A DNA stretch of 64,000 nucleotides from Gibbula magus. Its lineage: Eukaryota > Mollusca > Gastropoda > Trochida > Trochidae. A program made the translations under genes and the position numbers. Shown here one piece after another: positions 10,151-21,724 of this stretch (the first letter of the stretch is position 1; each line of letters begins with the position of its first letter). The stretch is taken from contig OW388294.1 of assembly GCA_936450465.1 (NCBI GenBank), forward strand, positions 68,218,075 through 68,282,074, read 5' to 3'. The notes beneath the pieces were generated by a model. The model was not told where the DNA came from. It made no database searches and was given only the letters and a program-made list of their open reading frames with translations.

Positions 10151-12508
10151 CTACTTAGAGTCAAATATGCCTGTTAAGTTTATAAACGAGTGAACGGATA
10201 TTAAAAGTTCTTTATTTTCATTCGGGGATGATAATTGACTTCCAAAAAGAACTGGTTTTAGGTCGAATCCTTTCGTATAATAGTACATGGTTTGACGTAT
10301 GCTGCTATATAGAGGACAAAGAAAGAAATAATGCAATGAATCTTCATAATAATGGCCACAAGGGCAAGATGCAGAAGGGAATATAAATCGTTCGTATTTG
10401 TGTGCATTAAGGTCACTACATTCCAGCCGTAGTCGAGTATGTGTAATTTGACAAAATCTACTACCACTGTTCAAATCAAAATGACTGTATATATAAGTAT
10501 CTTTTTTAATCACATTTTTAAATGCTGTCAGTGACTGTATTTCTCTTAAATCAATCGGCAATGAATTCCATAAATTGACGGAGCTTGGAAGAAACGATCT
10601 TGCATAATTCACAGTTTTACATTGTAAGGTCTGAAGATTCGAATCATTACTTAGATTATAATCACTTACCTCAGATAACCTAGGCGGTACTAGATCACTT
10701 AGATAATTTGGCGTTATATTATTGACCATTTTATAAAACATAGTCATTTTATAAACATATCTTCTTTCGCAAAGTGGCTGACTATTAGTTTCTTTATAGA
10801 TCGTATTATGACTAGTACCACGAACAGCACCACAAATGGTTCTTAAAGCATCAATATTAAGCTTTTCGAGGGTATCTGCTTGTTGGATGGTACAGTTGTC
10901 CCAAATATGACTGCAATAATCAAAAATAGGAAGTATAAATTGTTTGTACATGGTTTCTAGTGTTTTCCGATTTAAACGATATTTAAGACTCCTGAGGCAA
11001 TTTACCATTGGCGCAACCTTTTTTGCAATATCGTGTATGTGCTCATTCCATGAGCAGTCATGCTGTAAAATGAGGCCTAAGTGTTTATGATGTTGAACAG
11101 AAGTAATGTCCTTCCCATTCATGTTTAGATTCGGCATCGGAGTTGGTTGTGATTGCCGTGTAAAGTGAACAGATTCTATCTTAGTTGGGTTAAACGACAC
11201 TTGCCACTTTTCTGCCCATTCAGCAATACGCTGTAGATCCTCGTTCATATTGATAGTTGTTTCCTCGGGATCACCAATGATTGCATACAAAGAAGTATCA
11301 TCCGCAAAAAGGCGTATGTTACAACTTATTCCTTTAACTATATCATTCATATAAATAATGAATAACAGTGGTCCTAACACTGAGCCCTGGGGTACGCCAG
11401 CAAAAATAGTACTATTATCTGATCTACATCCATTAATAACAACACGTTGTACTCTTTTATCAAGATAACTCTCAAACCATTTTAGAAGATTACCATTTAT
11501 ACCATATCTTTTTAATTTCAATATAATACCTTTGTGCCACACCTCGTCGAAAGCCTTGCTTACGTCACAAAATATAGCTCTTATTTCCTTACCTTTATCT
11601 ACTGCACCGGCAATGAAATCGTAAAGATAAGTTAATTGATTAACAGTTGAATCCCCTGGTTTAAAACCGGATTGGAGGTTGGTGAGTATATCGTTATCTC
11701 TAAAGTAATTGAAAACATGTTTGAAAACGCACTTCTCAAAAACCTTTGCTAAGCAGCTTGTAAGGGCAACTGGTCTATAATTCGAACAGTCATCGGTGTT
11801 ACCATTTTTGTGAATAGGAACCACTGAGGCCTCTTTCCAAATTTGAGGGAAAGTATGTCCTGAAAGAGACTGATTAAAGACATCTGTTAGGGGAGAAGCC
11901 AGATGTTGAGCATTCATTTTAAGAAATTTGTTGCTAATTCCGTCAGGACCTAATGCTTTTGTAGTGTCTAAAGATGAAAGAATATCATACACTTCATTAG
12001 AATATAAATACACATCACATAAAGATTTATCAAAGTAGTATGAAACATCTTCATCAATATTTCTATCTGGATAATCAACTTTTGTTTGGTCAATGAAATA
12101 TTCGTTCAGTATATGTGCAATTTCAGTACTATCATCATAAAGTTGATTGTTATGAATAATAGGGGGGAAAGAGTTCAAAGAGGTCTTACCTTTTATGTAG
12201 TTCTTAATAAGGCGCCACCAGATTTTTGTTCCATGCTGATCGTTAATGATTGTATCAATTTTATGAATATATGACTGTTTTGCAGATCTGACAGATTTAA
12301 TAGTTATATTTCTAAATTGTCTAAACTTGGTCCAATCGTTGGGTAAATTCCGCTTTTTAGCAATTTTATGTAAGCGGTTACGTTTTCGAATCAAACCCCG
12401 AGTTTCATTATTCATCCATGGGGCATCTTTTGGTCTGATAGTAACAATTTTATTTGGTACATATTTATTGCAAAGGTCTAAAATCGATTTGGTTAACTGA
12501 TCTGCCAA
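10151..12508 (-). CDS. Non-LTR reverse transcriptase, 5'-truncated ORF2
   Basis: A 785-codon open frame with the full RT fold. Landmarks (approximate residues): linker 'APWMNNETRGLIRKRNRLHK' (~28-47); 'GPDGISNKFLK'; 'NYRPVALTS'; motif A 'CDVSKAFDEVWH' (~318) with the first catalytic Asp; motif B 'GVPQGSVLGPLLF' (~371); motif C 'RLFADDTSLYA' (~398) with the Asp pair; the 'HLGLILQHDCSW' thumb; and a C-terminal Cys/His knuckle 'CPCGHYYEDSLHYFFLC' (~713-730). The layout fits the Jockey/CR1 group of mollusc LINEs. The apurinic-type endonuclease that normally precedes the linker is missing, and the frame opens at a TTG, so no natural start is present. All RT catalytic residues are intact, but the truncated copy is unlikely to mobilise itself. 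Confidence 0.92.
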   Translation of the reverse strand: MADQLTKSILDLCNKYVPNKIVTIRPKDAPWMNNETRGLIRKRNRLHKIAKKRNLPNDWTKFRQFRNITIKSVRSAKQSYIHKIDTIINDQHGTKIWWRLIKNYIKGKTSLNSFPPIIHNNQLYDDSTEIAHILNEYFIDQTKVDYPDRNIDEDVSYYFDKSLCDVYLYSNEVYDILSSLDTTKALGPDGISNKFLKMNAQHLASPLTDVFNQSLSGHTFPQIWKEASVVPIHKNGNTDDCSNYRPVALTSCLAKVFEKCVFKHVFNYFRDNDILTNLQSGFKPGDSTVNQLTYLYDFIAGAVDKGKEIRAIFCDVSKAFDEVWHKGIILKLKRYGINGNLLKWFESYLDKRVQRVVINGCRSDNSTIFAGVPQGSVLGPLLFIIYMNDIVKGISCNIRLFADDTSLYAIIGDPEETTINMNEDLQRIAEWAEKWQVSFNPTKIESVHFTRQSQPTPMPNLNMNGKDITSVQHHKHLGLILQHDCSWNEHIHDIAKKVAPMVNCLRSLKYRLNRKTLETMYKQFILPIFDYCSHIWDNCTIQQADTLEKLNIDALRTICGAVRGTSHNTIYKETNSQPLCERRYVYKMTMFYKMVNNITPNYLSDLVPPRLSEVSDYNLSNDSNLQTLQCKTVNYARSFLPSSVNLWNSLPIDLREIQSLTAFKNVIKKDTYIYSHFDLNSGSRFCQITHTRLRLECSDLNAHKYERFIFPSASCPCGHYYEDSLHYFFLCPLYSSIRQTMYYYTKGFDLKPVLFGSQLSSPNENKELLISVHSFINLTGIFDSK

Positions 12509-12525
12509 ATCGATTTTAGACCTTT
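12472..12525. repeat. Snap-back inverted repeat at the LINE 5' end
   Basis: Two perfect 19-bp arms, AAAGGTCTAAAATCGATTT (12472-12490) and its inverse (12507-12525), are separated by 16 bases. The outer arm touches the LINE 5' boundary. It looks like a terminal self-primed copy of the element's own sequence made during integration. Confidence 0.85.
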
Positions 12526-12526
12526 A

Positions 12527-12690
12527 GGTCTCGGGGTCACCAAATCTACACTATAAAATCCCCATTGGCCAATGTGTGTGTACACGAATTTCAGCTATTC
12601 AGTATTTGGGGTCTCGGGGTCACCAAATCTACACTTTAAAATCCCCATTGGCCAATGTGTGTGTACAGCTATCAGTATTTACACAATCCC
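12527..12690 (-). repeat. Diverged pearl-like units, right part
   Basis: Two close copies of a ~75-bp block ('CTCGGGGTCACCAAATCTAC' followed by 'CCCCATTGGCCAATGTGTG') continue the array interrupted at 9914. Confidence 0.7.
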
Positions 12691-12807
12691 TTAAGGTTAA
12701 CATGTCATCTTCAGATTCCACGGTGAATGCCCAAGGTATGCGCCTATAATATGTAGGAAAGTACCCCAGTATAGATGTGAAATGGAATAAAAGAAAATCT
12801 GCGATCA

Positions 12808-12835
12808 GAGTTGGGTAACTGCAGTTACCCAACTC
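12808..12835. repeat. Perfect 28-bp palindrome
   Basis: GAGTTGGGTAACTG followed directly by its inverse, centred on a PstI-like CTGCAG. No flanking element was recognised. Confidence 0.6.
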
Positions 12836-12965
12836 AGTGTAGTAGGGGTGCTACTGCCTCTATTTGATTAACCAAGCAAGCATACAGAAAACTCATTGAT
12901 CAGCTTATTATACTTATCGCATGATAAGTGATACCTAAAAGCAACATCAAGAAACAGGATATTAC

Positions 12966-13083
12966 CTAATTCACTCGGTTCCATTCGCCTGTTCCCCGTC
13001 GAGTCAAACACAGTTCTCAAAAGGAATAATGATTGTGTTACAAATTCACTATAGATGTTGAATTTCAATAGAGAGCATACATG
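12966..13083 (-). CDS. Possible upstream exon of the ankyrin gene
   Basis: On the minus strand an open stretch of 118 bp runs from an acceptor-like GGTAG (exon starting at 13083) to a donor GAATTAG|GTAATA. It encodes 'LLRTVFDSTGNRRMEPSEL' near its end. It leaves one codon base hanging, which fits the two-base start of the exon at 9171 (the split codon becomes GAT). The phase match, one-in-three by chance, is the only link. The family is not recognised. No start codon lies in this exon, so further exons would be needed. Confidence 0.3.
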
Positions 13084-13089
13084 CTACCT

Positions 13090-14420
13090 ATATAAACGGA
13101 CGTTCAAATGGAAAGTATAACACTCAATTGTATTTATCATATGTATAATTTTCAACGTCAAATGTCTCGAAATTTCGACGTCGTATTAACAAACTGAATA
13201 TTTTCGAAATTAATCAAAACATTAAATCAGTCAAAGAATAGGTCTACGTGTTTGTTTGTTTTAAATTTAACCTTTTTTTTTTAATTCCCCAAAATTAATT
13301 TTGATAAAACACAACTGTTCATCGACACATAACACATGCTCTATGTGAAATCAATAGATGTGCCTCGTTCTGCACATATTTGCAACATTTTAAACATGGT
13401 ATATTGTTTGTGAAATGTTGACTTTGGAAAACAATAAAATGTTTGGAAAATGTTGACTTTTAAAATATATTTCGAGTTATGTGATGAATTGTTGAAATAA
13501 AATCATTTTAGTGAAATGTTGACTCTTGAAAAATTTATTGACTTTTCTGAAAGTATAAATTTAATAAGAATGTTGACTTTTGTGAAATGTTGACTTTGAA
13601 AAAGATAATTTGAATTTAGTGAAATATTGATTTTGATCACATATTGACTTTGGTGAATGTTGACTTCAGAAATAGTTATTGTCTTAACTCTTTTGTAAAA
13701 GTTTAAATTCAATAAAATTCAATAAAATGTTAACTTTGGTGTCATTTTGACTCTTAAAAGATATTTTGAGTTATGTGAATTGTTGACTTATGTTGATTTT
13801 GATAATATATATTGAGTTTGGTGATATGTTGACTTTGAAATGATATCTCGAGTTATATCAGTTGACTTTGGTGAAAGTTTATCTTTAATGATATATTAAT
13901 TTTGGTATTTTGAATTTAATGCAATATTGACTTTGATCACCTTTTTCACTTTTGTGAAAGTTTAACTTAAATAAAATGTTTACTTCAGTGACATTTTGAC
14001 TTTTGAAATATATTTGAGTTGTGAATTGTTGACTCTTGAAATGTTGTTGAAGTTTATATCTACTGACTTTTTTAAGTCGAATACTAATGTCAGGCTTAAG
14101 GTGCGTGTTTTATTTTAGTACAATATTGACTTTGGTGACATGTTGACTTTGAAAAGATACATGTATCTCGATTTTGATGACATGTTGACTATAGAAATAT
14201 TGGTTGACTTTGGTGAAAGTTTATCTTTAATGATAATGACTTTAGTGACATATTGACATATTGAGAATATATTTTGAGTGAAGTGAATTGTTGACTTTTA
14301 AAAGATTGACTTTGGTGACATGTTGACTTTGAAATATTTATTGGCGTTGTTGAAGTTTGAATTTAAGGACATTTTGAAAACACTAATGTCTGGCTAAAGG
14401 AGCGCGTTCCAGACAGTAAG
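13090..14420 (+). repeat. Degenerate GTTGACTTT array (family C)
   Basis: From about 13395 to 14360 the motif 'TGTTGACTTT' or 'GGTGAAATGTTGAC' recurs dozens of times at irregular 20-60 bp spacing. The right border contains 'AATGTCTGGCTAAAGGAGCG', and the left border 'TTTAAACATGGTA'. An inverted copy lies at 45100-45860, and its left flank recurs at 28870-29120. No protein is supported. Confidence 0.75.
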
Positions 14421-15639
14421 TATTAGATATTTTGACTATGCTATTGCCCACAATACACCTGTCACCAAGACTGATGATTTATACACAACTGATAATGTAC
14501 AGTACAGGATTTAGCAACAATGTATTGCTATGTTTGTTCATAGTTAAGTTCATACTCTCTTCTTGGATGTTGTTGGTGAGACATTGAGGGATTAAGGATC
14601 AATACTGTTTTATTGCCTCTACTCACTAAAAACGAAACAAAACAATGATTTTTTAATTAAAACATTTTTATTTTATTTACTTGTGTACATAGCCTTAGCA
14701 AACCAATCATTAGGAAGATGTATAAGAAGAACACACAATTTTCATTCAGTAGTTGATTAAAATAAAGCAAATAATATACCTCTGATTATGTATCTTTTGC
14801 TGAGTTCAGGTACTGTTAAAATATGTTGAGATATTTTTTGTGGAGTTTCCCCTATTTTGAAGCTACTACCCCAATATATATGCATGCTTCACTTTACAAA
14901 TCTGCAGGTTTAACATTTACAAAACTGGAGATATATCTAGTGATTTTAAAGAAATTGTTTTTTGGAAGTAATAAGAAATGATATTTTGGAAAAAAAGTTA
15001 TGGATCCCTCAATAGACATTTGACAATTTGACAGTTATATAAACTGAAACACGAAACAACAAAAATCTGCATTTTTCAATTAAGGGAAGTGTGAAATGTT
15101 TTTCTGCACCTCTCAATTCTTAATAACAATTGTTTGGGCCAGTCTGTTTTATGTGAGGGGGTAACAAGTCGATGGAAACTTGTTAGCAGTAACCACTGGT
15201 GCATAACGTTGTTTCGAGAAGACAAAATGCCCTGTAGGCAGAAGTAGACGCCTCCCAACTAACCCATCACAGAAGTCTTAAGACGTTAAGATCGACGGGT
15301 AATTAATTACCGGTTGAATGCCTCTGACCTAGCACCTTTTAATTAGTGCCAAGACCTGCAAAGCTATTTTAACTACTCGTACTGCCCATTTATACTTAGT
15401 TAAGTGTTTTACCATTTACACATATGTATATATTTTATGTTTTTTTTTGTCTTTTATATAACACATTTTATTTGTACTTCACACTCAGGATGTATCTTAT
15501 TTATAACGCTTACCTTTAATAATACTTACAATATTTTCTAACCTGGTTTATGTGATGAGATTTATATTGTAATTTTATGTATACTTTTAATTGTCGTTTA
15601 CCGGTATATAGGCTCTCATAACCCATTTTTGAGTGGCTC
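14421..15639. other. No gene seen
   Basis: 14421-14520 still matches family C (inverse at ~45170-45300). The rest is AT-rich without supportable coding signal. Confidence 0.45.
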
Positions 15640-15720
15640 GCATAATTTTATGTAGATATTGTATCTGTATTTTATTGATCGCGAGGCGAGACTTTAATAA
15701 AATATCTGCCTGTCTGCCTG
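15640..15720 (+). repeat. Probable LINE 3' tail
   Basis: 'GATCGCGAGGCGAGAC', then 'TTTAATAAAATATC', then TGCCTGTCTGCCTG. A polyadenylation-like AATAAA followed by a short TCTGCCTG repeat is the usual look of a mollusc LINE or SINE 3' end. Upstream sequence is not recognisably coding. Confidence 0.35.
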
Positions 15721-16639
15721 GGTGTGAAGAGAACGCCAATATAGTCAGACGCCCCAATGTTTAGACATTAAAAAGCCTTTATTACATGGATGAGCGAACA
15801 AAAGGCACAATGTTGTTATCCATTATATAATGAAATGCATTTAAATAAATACTCATATTTAAATGCATTGGCTTGTCTTTTATTCGGACTAGTCTATTAC
15901 AATGAATAGGTTACAAGCAGTAACTCAGCTGTGCATCGAACCGTAAATGTTGTTGTTTTAAGGCGTCTGGTGGGTGGTATCTCTGAGTCAGCTAAAGACG
16001 TGTCAAAGTACTCAGATTGAAAAAATAGTATTCACGACAATACACATACCTACGTATTTTTAAATTGGTTTATGATAATACCCACACAGAACTCCTCCTT
16101 GCAATACACACATATTCCAGTATATCCAGACTTGCATTTTCTATTTAACTCGTTAATCATAAGAGCGCGACTTGGCTCCTCACAGGGTGACTAGTGATGG
16201 TAATTAGAGGTGTCTTACCGGGAAGCAGACATTTATTACTACAATAAAAAATCCTTTGATGCTGAAGGGTTGACGGCGTGTGTTGTTTTAAAGGGTTAAC
16301 TCTCTGGGTTATACTAAATTCTGAAATACCTAACGAAAAGGGAGCTACAAATGTTTTTTATTTGTGTTTGATAGTGATATACATTGAACATGTTTTAAAT
16401 ACGCATACAAACCATACAATTTTTCAACGAACTCACATGAAATTTACTAATTCACATTGAACATTACCTAATTATTCGATTATGAACTCAACACTTTTGA
16501 ATTTTGATTGATTAACATTAATTAAGTGAGCACCTTCTCAAACAGTTATCATCCATTGATTATTTTGACTGTTTGAATATAATAATTGACAGTGAGTAAT
16601 TGACGTTGAACGTCAACTCAGCCATTTGGGTATAAACAG
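15721..16639. other. No gene seen
   Basis: AT-rich, without open frames of note. Confidence 0.45.
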
Positions 16640-17090
16640 CTGCGTACCGAAAGTTTGTTCACCGATGTGTATCTTAGTGCAAATATCATATAAATCGACG
16701 TTCATTGTATCATCAATAAACTTACACCACATACAATGACAATTTATCATCATGTATCCATGAGAAAAACAATCATTCTCAAACGTTTTCTGTGATCGTC
16801 ACGTCAGTGCATCTTTATGAAATGTGGCGTAATGAAAAGGCAGAAGGGGTAAAATTGTGAAAATTCAAATTTCATTAATTTTCGAATAAAAGTTTTCATA
16901 TCGACTAAATGAGAATAAATTCATCCCAAATTCATTGAATGAGTATAGGAGGTAATATATATAATAAACTGTAGTTTTCAAAAGATTGACCCCCTGGTCA
17001 CTTCAAAGAGCTGCTAAAATGTGTTCTATGAGATATCAAATCAAATTATGTGATGGAACACTGAACTGTAATTTTATCATACAAAAATAA
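16640..17090 (+). repeat. Dispersed repeat B, copy 2
   Basis: Direct-orientation relative of 4950-5345. It contains an extra ~150 bp after 'CGACGTTCATT' that the first copy lacks. Confidence 0.6.
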
Positions 17091-18664
17091 ACTCAAGAAT
17101 CAACAGGTTGAAGGCTGACCTGGCTGCAGGAGGAATGAGCGTGTTGGCGTTTGCAGATGCCGCTTCCTACCTATTGAATCTTCAGTGAACTGTATATTAA
17201 AACATGTTTTATGTCCATCCAAGATAAATTGTTTATTTAAACATTGTCATCAATATGTATTAGATATGTAAACAATGTGCTAACTACATTGGACATTGGA
17301 CATTTTGCCAACCCATCGTGGAGGGAGATATCTTTGCTTAAATGGATATATGTCAATAAGAGGAAAAGAGAAGAATGGATCTCATGGAAATGTGCAAAGA
17401 AAGTCTGCAGAACAACTGTCTCAACAACGAACGACATCATCACCAAAATGCCAGGAGACCATAATCACGAGCCTGTATATAACGAGATTAAGGTAAAAAC
17501 ACTACTTTCATCTATCATCAACAAGTAATGATTATATTAGTAAATTTGAAACAATGAGAGAACAATTGTAACGTAATATGGGCTGAATGAGATATACAAC
17601 ATAAACCAGCCTGTCTGTCAGTTAACTTCGTATATAATGTATTTATTACGTATTTAATGTAATGTTTCATATTTTGTAGGTCAAGGAAACTCTCCAGAGA
17701 ATGAAGGTGAAAGCAAGAACCACCTTACAACCTATGCCGTCTCTGTACAACGACCTAGTGTCAGGTTTTAGAGGCGGAGCATGGACTGATGAGAGCAGAG
17801 AGTTGACAGGTTCCATGCCAACCTACCACAGCGTCAAGAACCAGCTCTACCGTGCCCGACAGGCCGTCTTCCCCGGTTTGCCATCTCAAAGACGGACGAT
17901 TACATTCCCTGAAGAATATCAGAAGACCAACTCCGGAGAGCAGTTTCTTTTGATTGACGACGGCGATGATGACAAGATTATAGGATTCACGACCAGATCC
18001 AACCTAGAATACCTTTGTGCATCTGACGTTATGTATGGAGATGGGACATTTTCACGGTGTACAACCCCATACAGTGCGAACCGGATATAGTTCGCTGTAC
18101 GCTCGTTCATTTGGTTCATAGCTCTGTCAAGTGTTTGTTGGTCGTTGGATCAAATATTTTTTTTATGTCATTATACAGCTTTACAACGTATGCAAATAGG
18201 CTCCGGTTCATCAATTTGTGACATGCATACAGGTACAGTTAATAAGTTCTTGAGAAATAGTTGTATGTTTATGAAAACACATTATTTTCGTTACGAACGC
18301 ATCGAGCCAAATTTGACAGGCCCGTGCGTTTTCGATTTTATTCACATATACAATCATGCTGCTCAAAATGTATCTAAATATTGAATTCCTAATAGATTGT
18401 ACCATGTATGTGTAGAATTTCAAGTTTCAAAGTTTCCTAGATATGAAGATATCAAAGATCTTAGCAGCAACAATGCAGCATCACTGTACTGGTTCATAGC
18501 CGAAGCGTAGTGAATCGCTGTATGGAATGTAGTCCGTAATTCAATAACGTAATGACATCTGATTTTGTTTAAAAGGTGTCTTTATTGACATATTAACCAA
18601 CAATAATATGTTAATATGTTGTCCCAGCATTTGTTCAAGAGATATCACACATCATGACGAGTTA

Positions 18665-19421
18665 CATCATCATCATAATCTTTATTTCGTATGTAGGCCA
18701 TAGGCCCAAATACATATATACATGCATGTCATACAATATATACAGATTAAGAGGAGAGGTTTTGCAACATATAAATCAAAAGTATATCGTCTCATATATA
18801 TTGTCGAGGGTATAATATCATATCATATATCTATCACATTCAGTCATTAATATCATATTCATTAAGTAAACGTTTTCTTTCTTCAAAAGCATGATAAAGA
18901 TAGTAACTTAAATTTGTTATTGATATTGTTTTTGTATGTATTAAATTCTTAAATACAATCGTACTTGATCTCGTGTTTGAAGTGAAATATGTTTTACGAA
19001 TAGTGGCATATGCAGGACAAATACGTAAATAGTGGTATTCATTTTCTATACCCGAGTTGCATAATGGACAAATTCTCATTAACGAATCTATGCATTGCCA
19101 GCGACCTTCATTATTCTTTAATTTTAACAAACCCGCTCTAAATTTAATGAGAATATTGCGGAATTTAAAAGTTAGTTGTGATGATAGATAATTTTCTGAT
19201 CCAAAAGTATATTTGTATTCCTTATAAAGCGTGTACCGTGAGCTATTTTCGAGCGTATTTGACCAATTTTGAATAAACATATCAATTAAACGTTGTCTGA
19301 AAATTTGAATAAAGGAATCATGATCATCAATGTTCTGGGCAAAGATATGACGGGAATTAAAGTTGTCATATTGGTCATGGGAATTACAGTATTTTCTAAA
19401 TATAACTTGCACTTGAATCAT
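18665..19421 (-). mobile_element. LINE 3' fragment nested in the Transib-like element
   Basis: A 193-codon minus-strand open frame (18840-19421) matches the extreme C-terminus of a non-LTR ORF2. It is a helical region followed by a Cys/His knuckle 'CPLCNSGIENEYHYLRIC' with C-x2-C...H-x4-C spacing, then 'PAYATIRKTYF', as in the LINE at 10151-12508 but from a different family. Downstream is a 3' UTR ending in a short (ATG)n tract near 18665-18677. No RT core is present. The frame is open and could be a recent 5'-truncated insertion; no target duplication was confirmed. Confidence 0.65.
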
Positions 19422-20591
19422 TGGTTGACGGAAGTATTTTACACCAATTTATCAATTATTGCTTAGCTGTATTATTTTAGGTCAATAACATAGATGATCA
19501 ATTCGGAACATATCTATTTTAATTCAGAAGTCAGAAACACATAATAAATAAATAATCATGTTCTATCCATGTTTCCGAGACTGTATTTACAGTACTAAAT
19601 TTGCTGGGGGAAGCAGCATGCATAATTGGTGACGTCGTTAATTATGATGTAATTACATTCATATCTTGCAACTACTCGATTGCTGATCACTATTTACTAA
19701 TATTTTTCTCATTCTGCGACAATATTTTCAATATAAACAAGTTTTTATTCTTATAATTTAAGATTCATTTTGTTTATATAATGTTTATATATTAACTATT
19801 AAGATGCCCGCATCTTGAAGGTGTGATAATTTTATGAATGGGGTAGGAGTACAATTTGTATTTTACAGTCTAATCTATAAGGTCGTGAACTTAAGTCTAG
19901 TTTTTCGATTTTTAGGCATAAAATGATCTTGGCTAAGAAAAATAATAACTAACTCGGTGCTCGAAATTACGAATTATTTTCCCTCGTGAATTAATATGTC
20001 AAACTCCACGCTAAAGCTCGGTGTTTATCAAAATAATTAACACGGGGCAGATAAACCGTATAATTCCTCGCAACTCTTTAATTATTCTTGTATATAACAT
20101 AATTCAAAGAATATAGAAAGTCTATTTGAGAATCAGTTGGAACGTACATGTACATTCACCTTTGGAAGTTTCCTTCTGACACTGCTGCAGTTATTTTTCC
20201 TGCCGAAGGTGATTTTTGAAAAACCAACCCAATCAACTCTCCAAAAAGCTTGGTAACACCACTGTATGTCATATGGACGGTGTTGCTGCCCAACTTGTTT
20301 ATTTACTTGTTTTATTGTTTGTTATTTATAACAAGTTATTTAAAACATCTGGAAGCATCAGTTCTGTCATATATGGTACCTCAAACTAAGCTCTCACAAA
20401 GATATCACAATTGTCGGGGAAATCTCTGATTCGTCATTCTCTACCAACAGCTAGAGGTTATACTCACTTCAGATCCTAACCTCTGTTCTAGAAGGCCAAT
20501 GGTCAATTGTGATTTTGAAATCATTTGTGTGAAAGAGACTTTCTCATTCCCTGTTTGAAAGTCACACAAGCAGCAGACGGAATTTAATTCA

Positions 20592-20964
20592 AGGTCACAC
20601 ATACAAAACGTTAATAATGACGTTATTTTATCGAGAAGTACTGATTGTTGCCGAAAATTAACATTTTTATGTTGGTCGACTCAGTATTGTGACGATATAA
20701 TTGTGAAAGTAGTGATTTCTGATCGAAAGATGGACAATGCACCGCGACTGACGCATATCTAACAGTCAAACATAATTTTGAAACTTATTTGCAACAGATA
20801 AAAAGACAAATTTGGGTTGCTAATGTTAAATAAGTCATATAACTACCTAGCATGTAAATCGGACGTGTAGTTTCGGTTACTGCACATGTATAATGAGTTT
20901 ATTACATTTTAATTGGAAACTCGTAACTAAATAAACAAAAATATGAAACACAATGGATGCACCT
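20592..20964 (-). mobile_element. TTAA MITE (family D), diverged copy 3
   Basis: An inverse relative of 31383-31872: 'TTTATCGAGAAGTACTGATTG', 'TGATTTCTGATCGAAAGATG', 'GACGTGTAGTTTCGGTTACTG', and the terminal 'AAACACAATGGATGCACCT'. The other end is damaged and the TTAA is mutated to GTAA, so this is an old copy. Confidence 0.7.
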
Positions 20965-21724
20965 GTAACAAAATAACCCAAAATATTTAAGTAAGAGTGT
21001 CTTTTTATAAAAGAAAAAGCCACCATGCACTTACATACTGGAACTATAAACCATACATTGATTTCTGTTGGAAGTGCTATCAACCAACTGTATTGGCGGC
21101 TATCAAACTGTATGGTAGTGGCACATAGGTGGGTGACATTTTGCTCTCGTGTCCAAAAATTAATGCTCTATATTAACTATGTTAAAGTCCATATGTAAGT
21201 TTAATGATCATATATTTCATATATAATCAGGTTGTATCCACAAAGTACATACGATGAGAGCATTTCGACATTATATGTGGTGCGCTTAGCGGAGGAGCAA
21301 GATCGGCAATGCGTTTTTGATATGAGAAAGATTTCAGAGGGTCATGATTGAATATCGCAGTGAATTATTGTGTATAAGTATAAGAAGAAGTATTTTGCAA
21401 ATTTGTGTGCGTGAATTATACTCACACAAATAGAAAACGAGAAAAAGCAGCCCGTGTCAACATAGCTATGAACCAATGAACGAGCGTACAGCGAACTATA
21501 TCCGGTTTGCACTGTATGGGGTTGTACACCGTGATTTTATGTGTCACCAAAACTGTTCACGCAGTTGTACACGATCCATGCAAAGGTGTCCGGCCAGATG
21601 TTTCCTCCGGTATTCTTGCTTCTCCCAAACAAGACCAGGGATACCTACACCAGGGCTTTCCGTCTTGTCAAGGAAACTGCTGCTAGCTAGTTTTGGATTC
21701 CAACTGAACCCAGACAAAGTTCAA

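Larger units (their letters stand above)
9915..12526 (-). mobile_element. 5'-truncated non-LTR retrotransposon (LINE)
   Basis: A 2612-bp insertion on the minus strand, bounded by an 11-bp target-site duplication GGTCTCGGGGT (9904-9914 and 12527-12537). The 3' end reads AATAAATATGTTTAAACC without a long poly-A. The 5' end lacks the endonuclease domain and starts with a 19-bp snap-back inverted repeat. The open reading frame inside is intact for 785 codons, and the target duplication is exact, so the insertion is young. A short relative of its 3' end lies at 41515-41600. Confidence 0.85.
18053..21533. mobile_element. Transib/RAG-like non-autonomous DNA transposon
   Basis: A 3481-bp insertion inside exon 2 of the MULE pseudogene. 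It starts CACGGTGTACAACCCC and ends with the exact inverse. The inverted repeats run ~70 bp (18053-18123 and 21464-21533) with two differences. It is flanked by a 5-bp duplication ATTTT (18048-18052, 21534-21538). Removing it with one ATTTT rejoins GGG ACA TTT TAT GTG in frame, which fixes the borders. Ends of the form CACNNTG with a 5-bp duplication are characteristic of Transib and RAG-like transposons; the V(D)J heptamer is CACAGTG. No RAG1-like core was found inside. It instead carries a LINE piece and a TTAA MITE, so it must have been moved by a transposase made elsewhere. Confidence 0.8.

Noticed and set aside
18053..21533. RAG1- or Transib-type transposase inside the element
   Set aside because: Looked for a DDE-like or RING-like region; only a LINE fragment and a MITE were found, so only the termini support the assignment.
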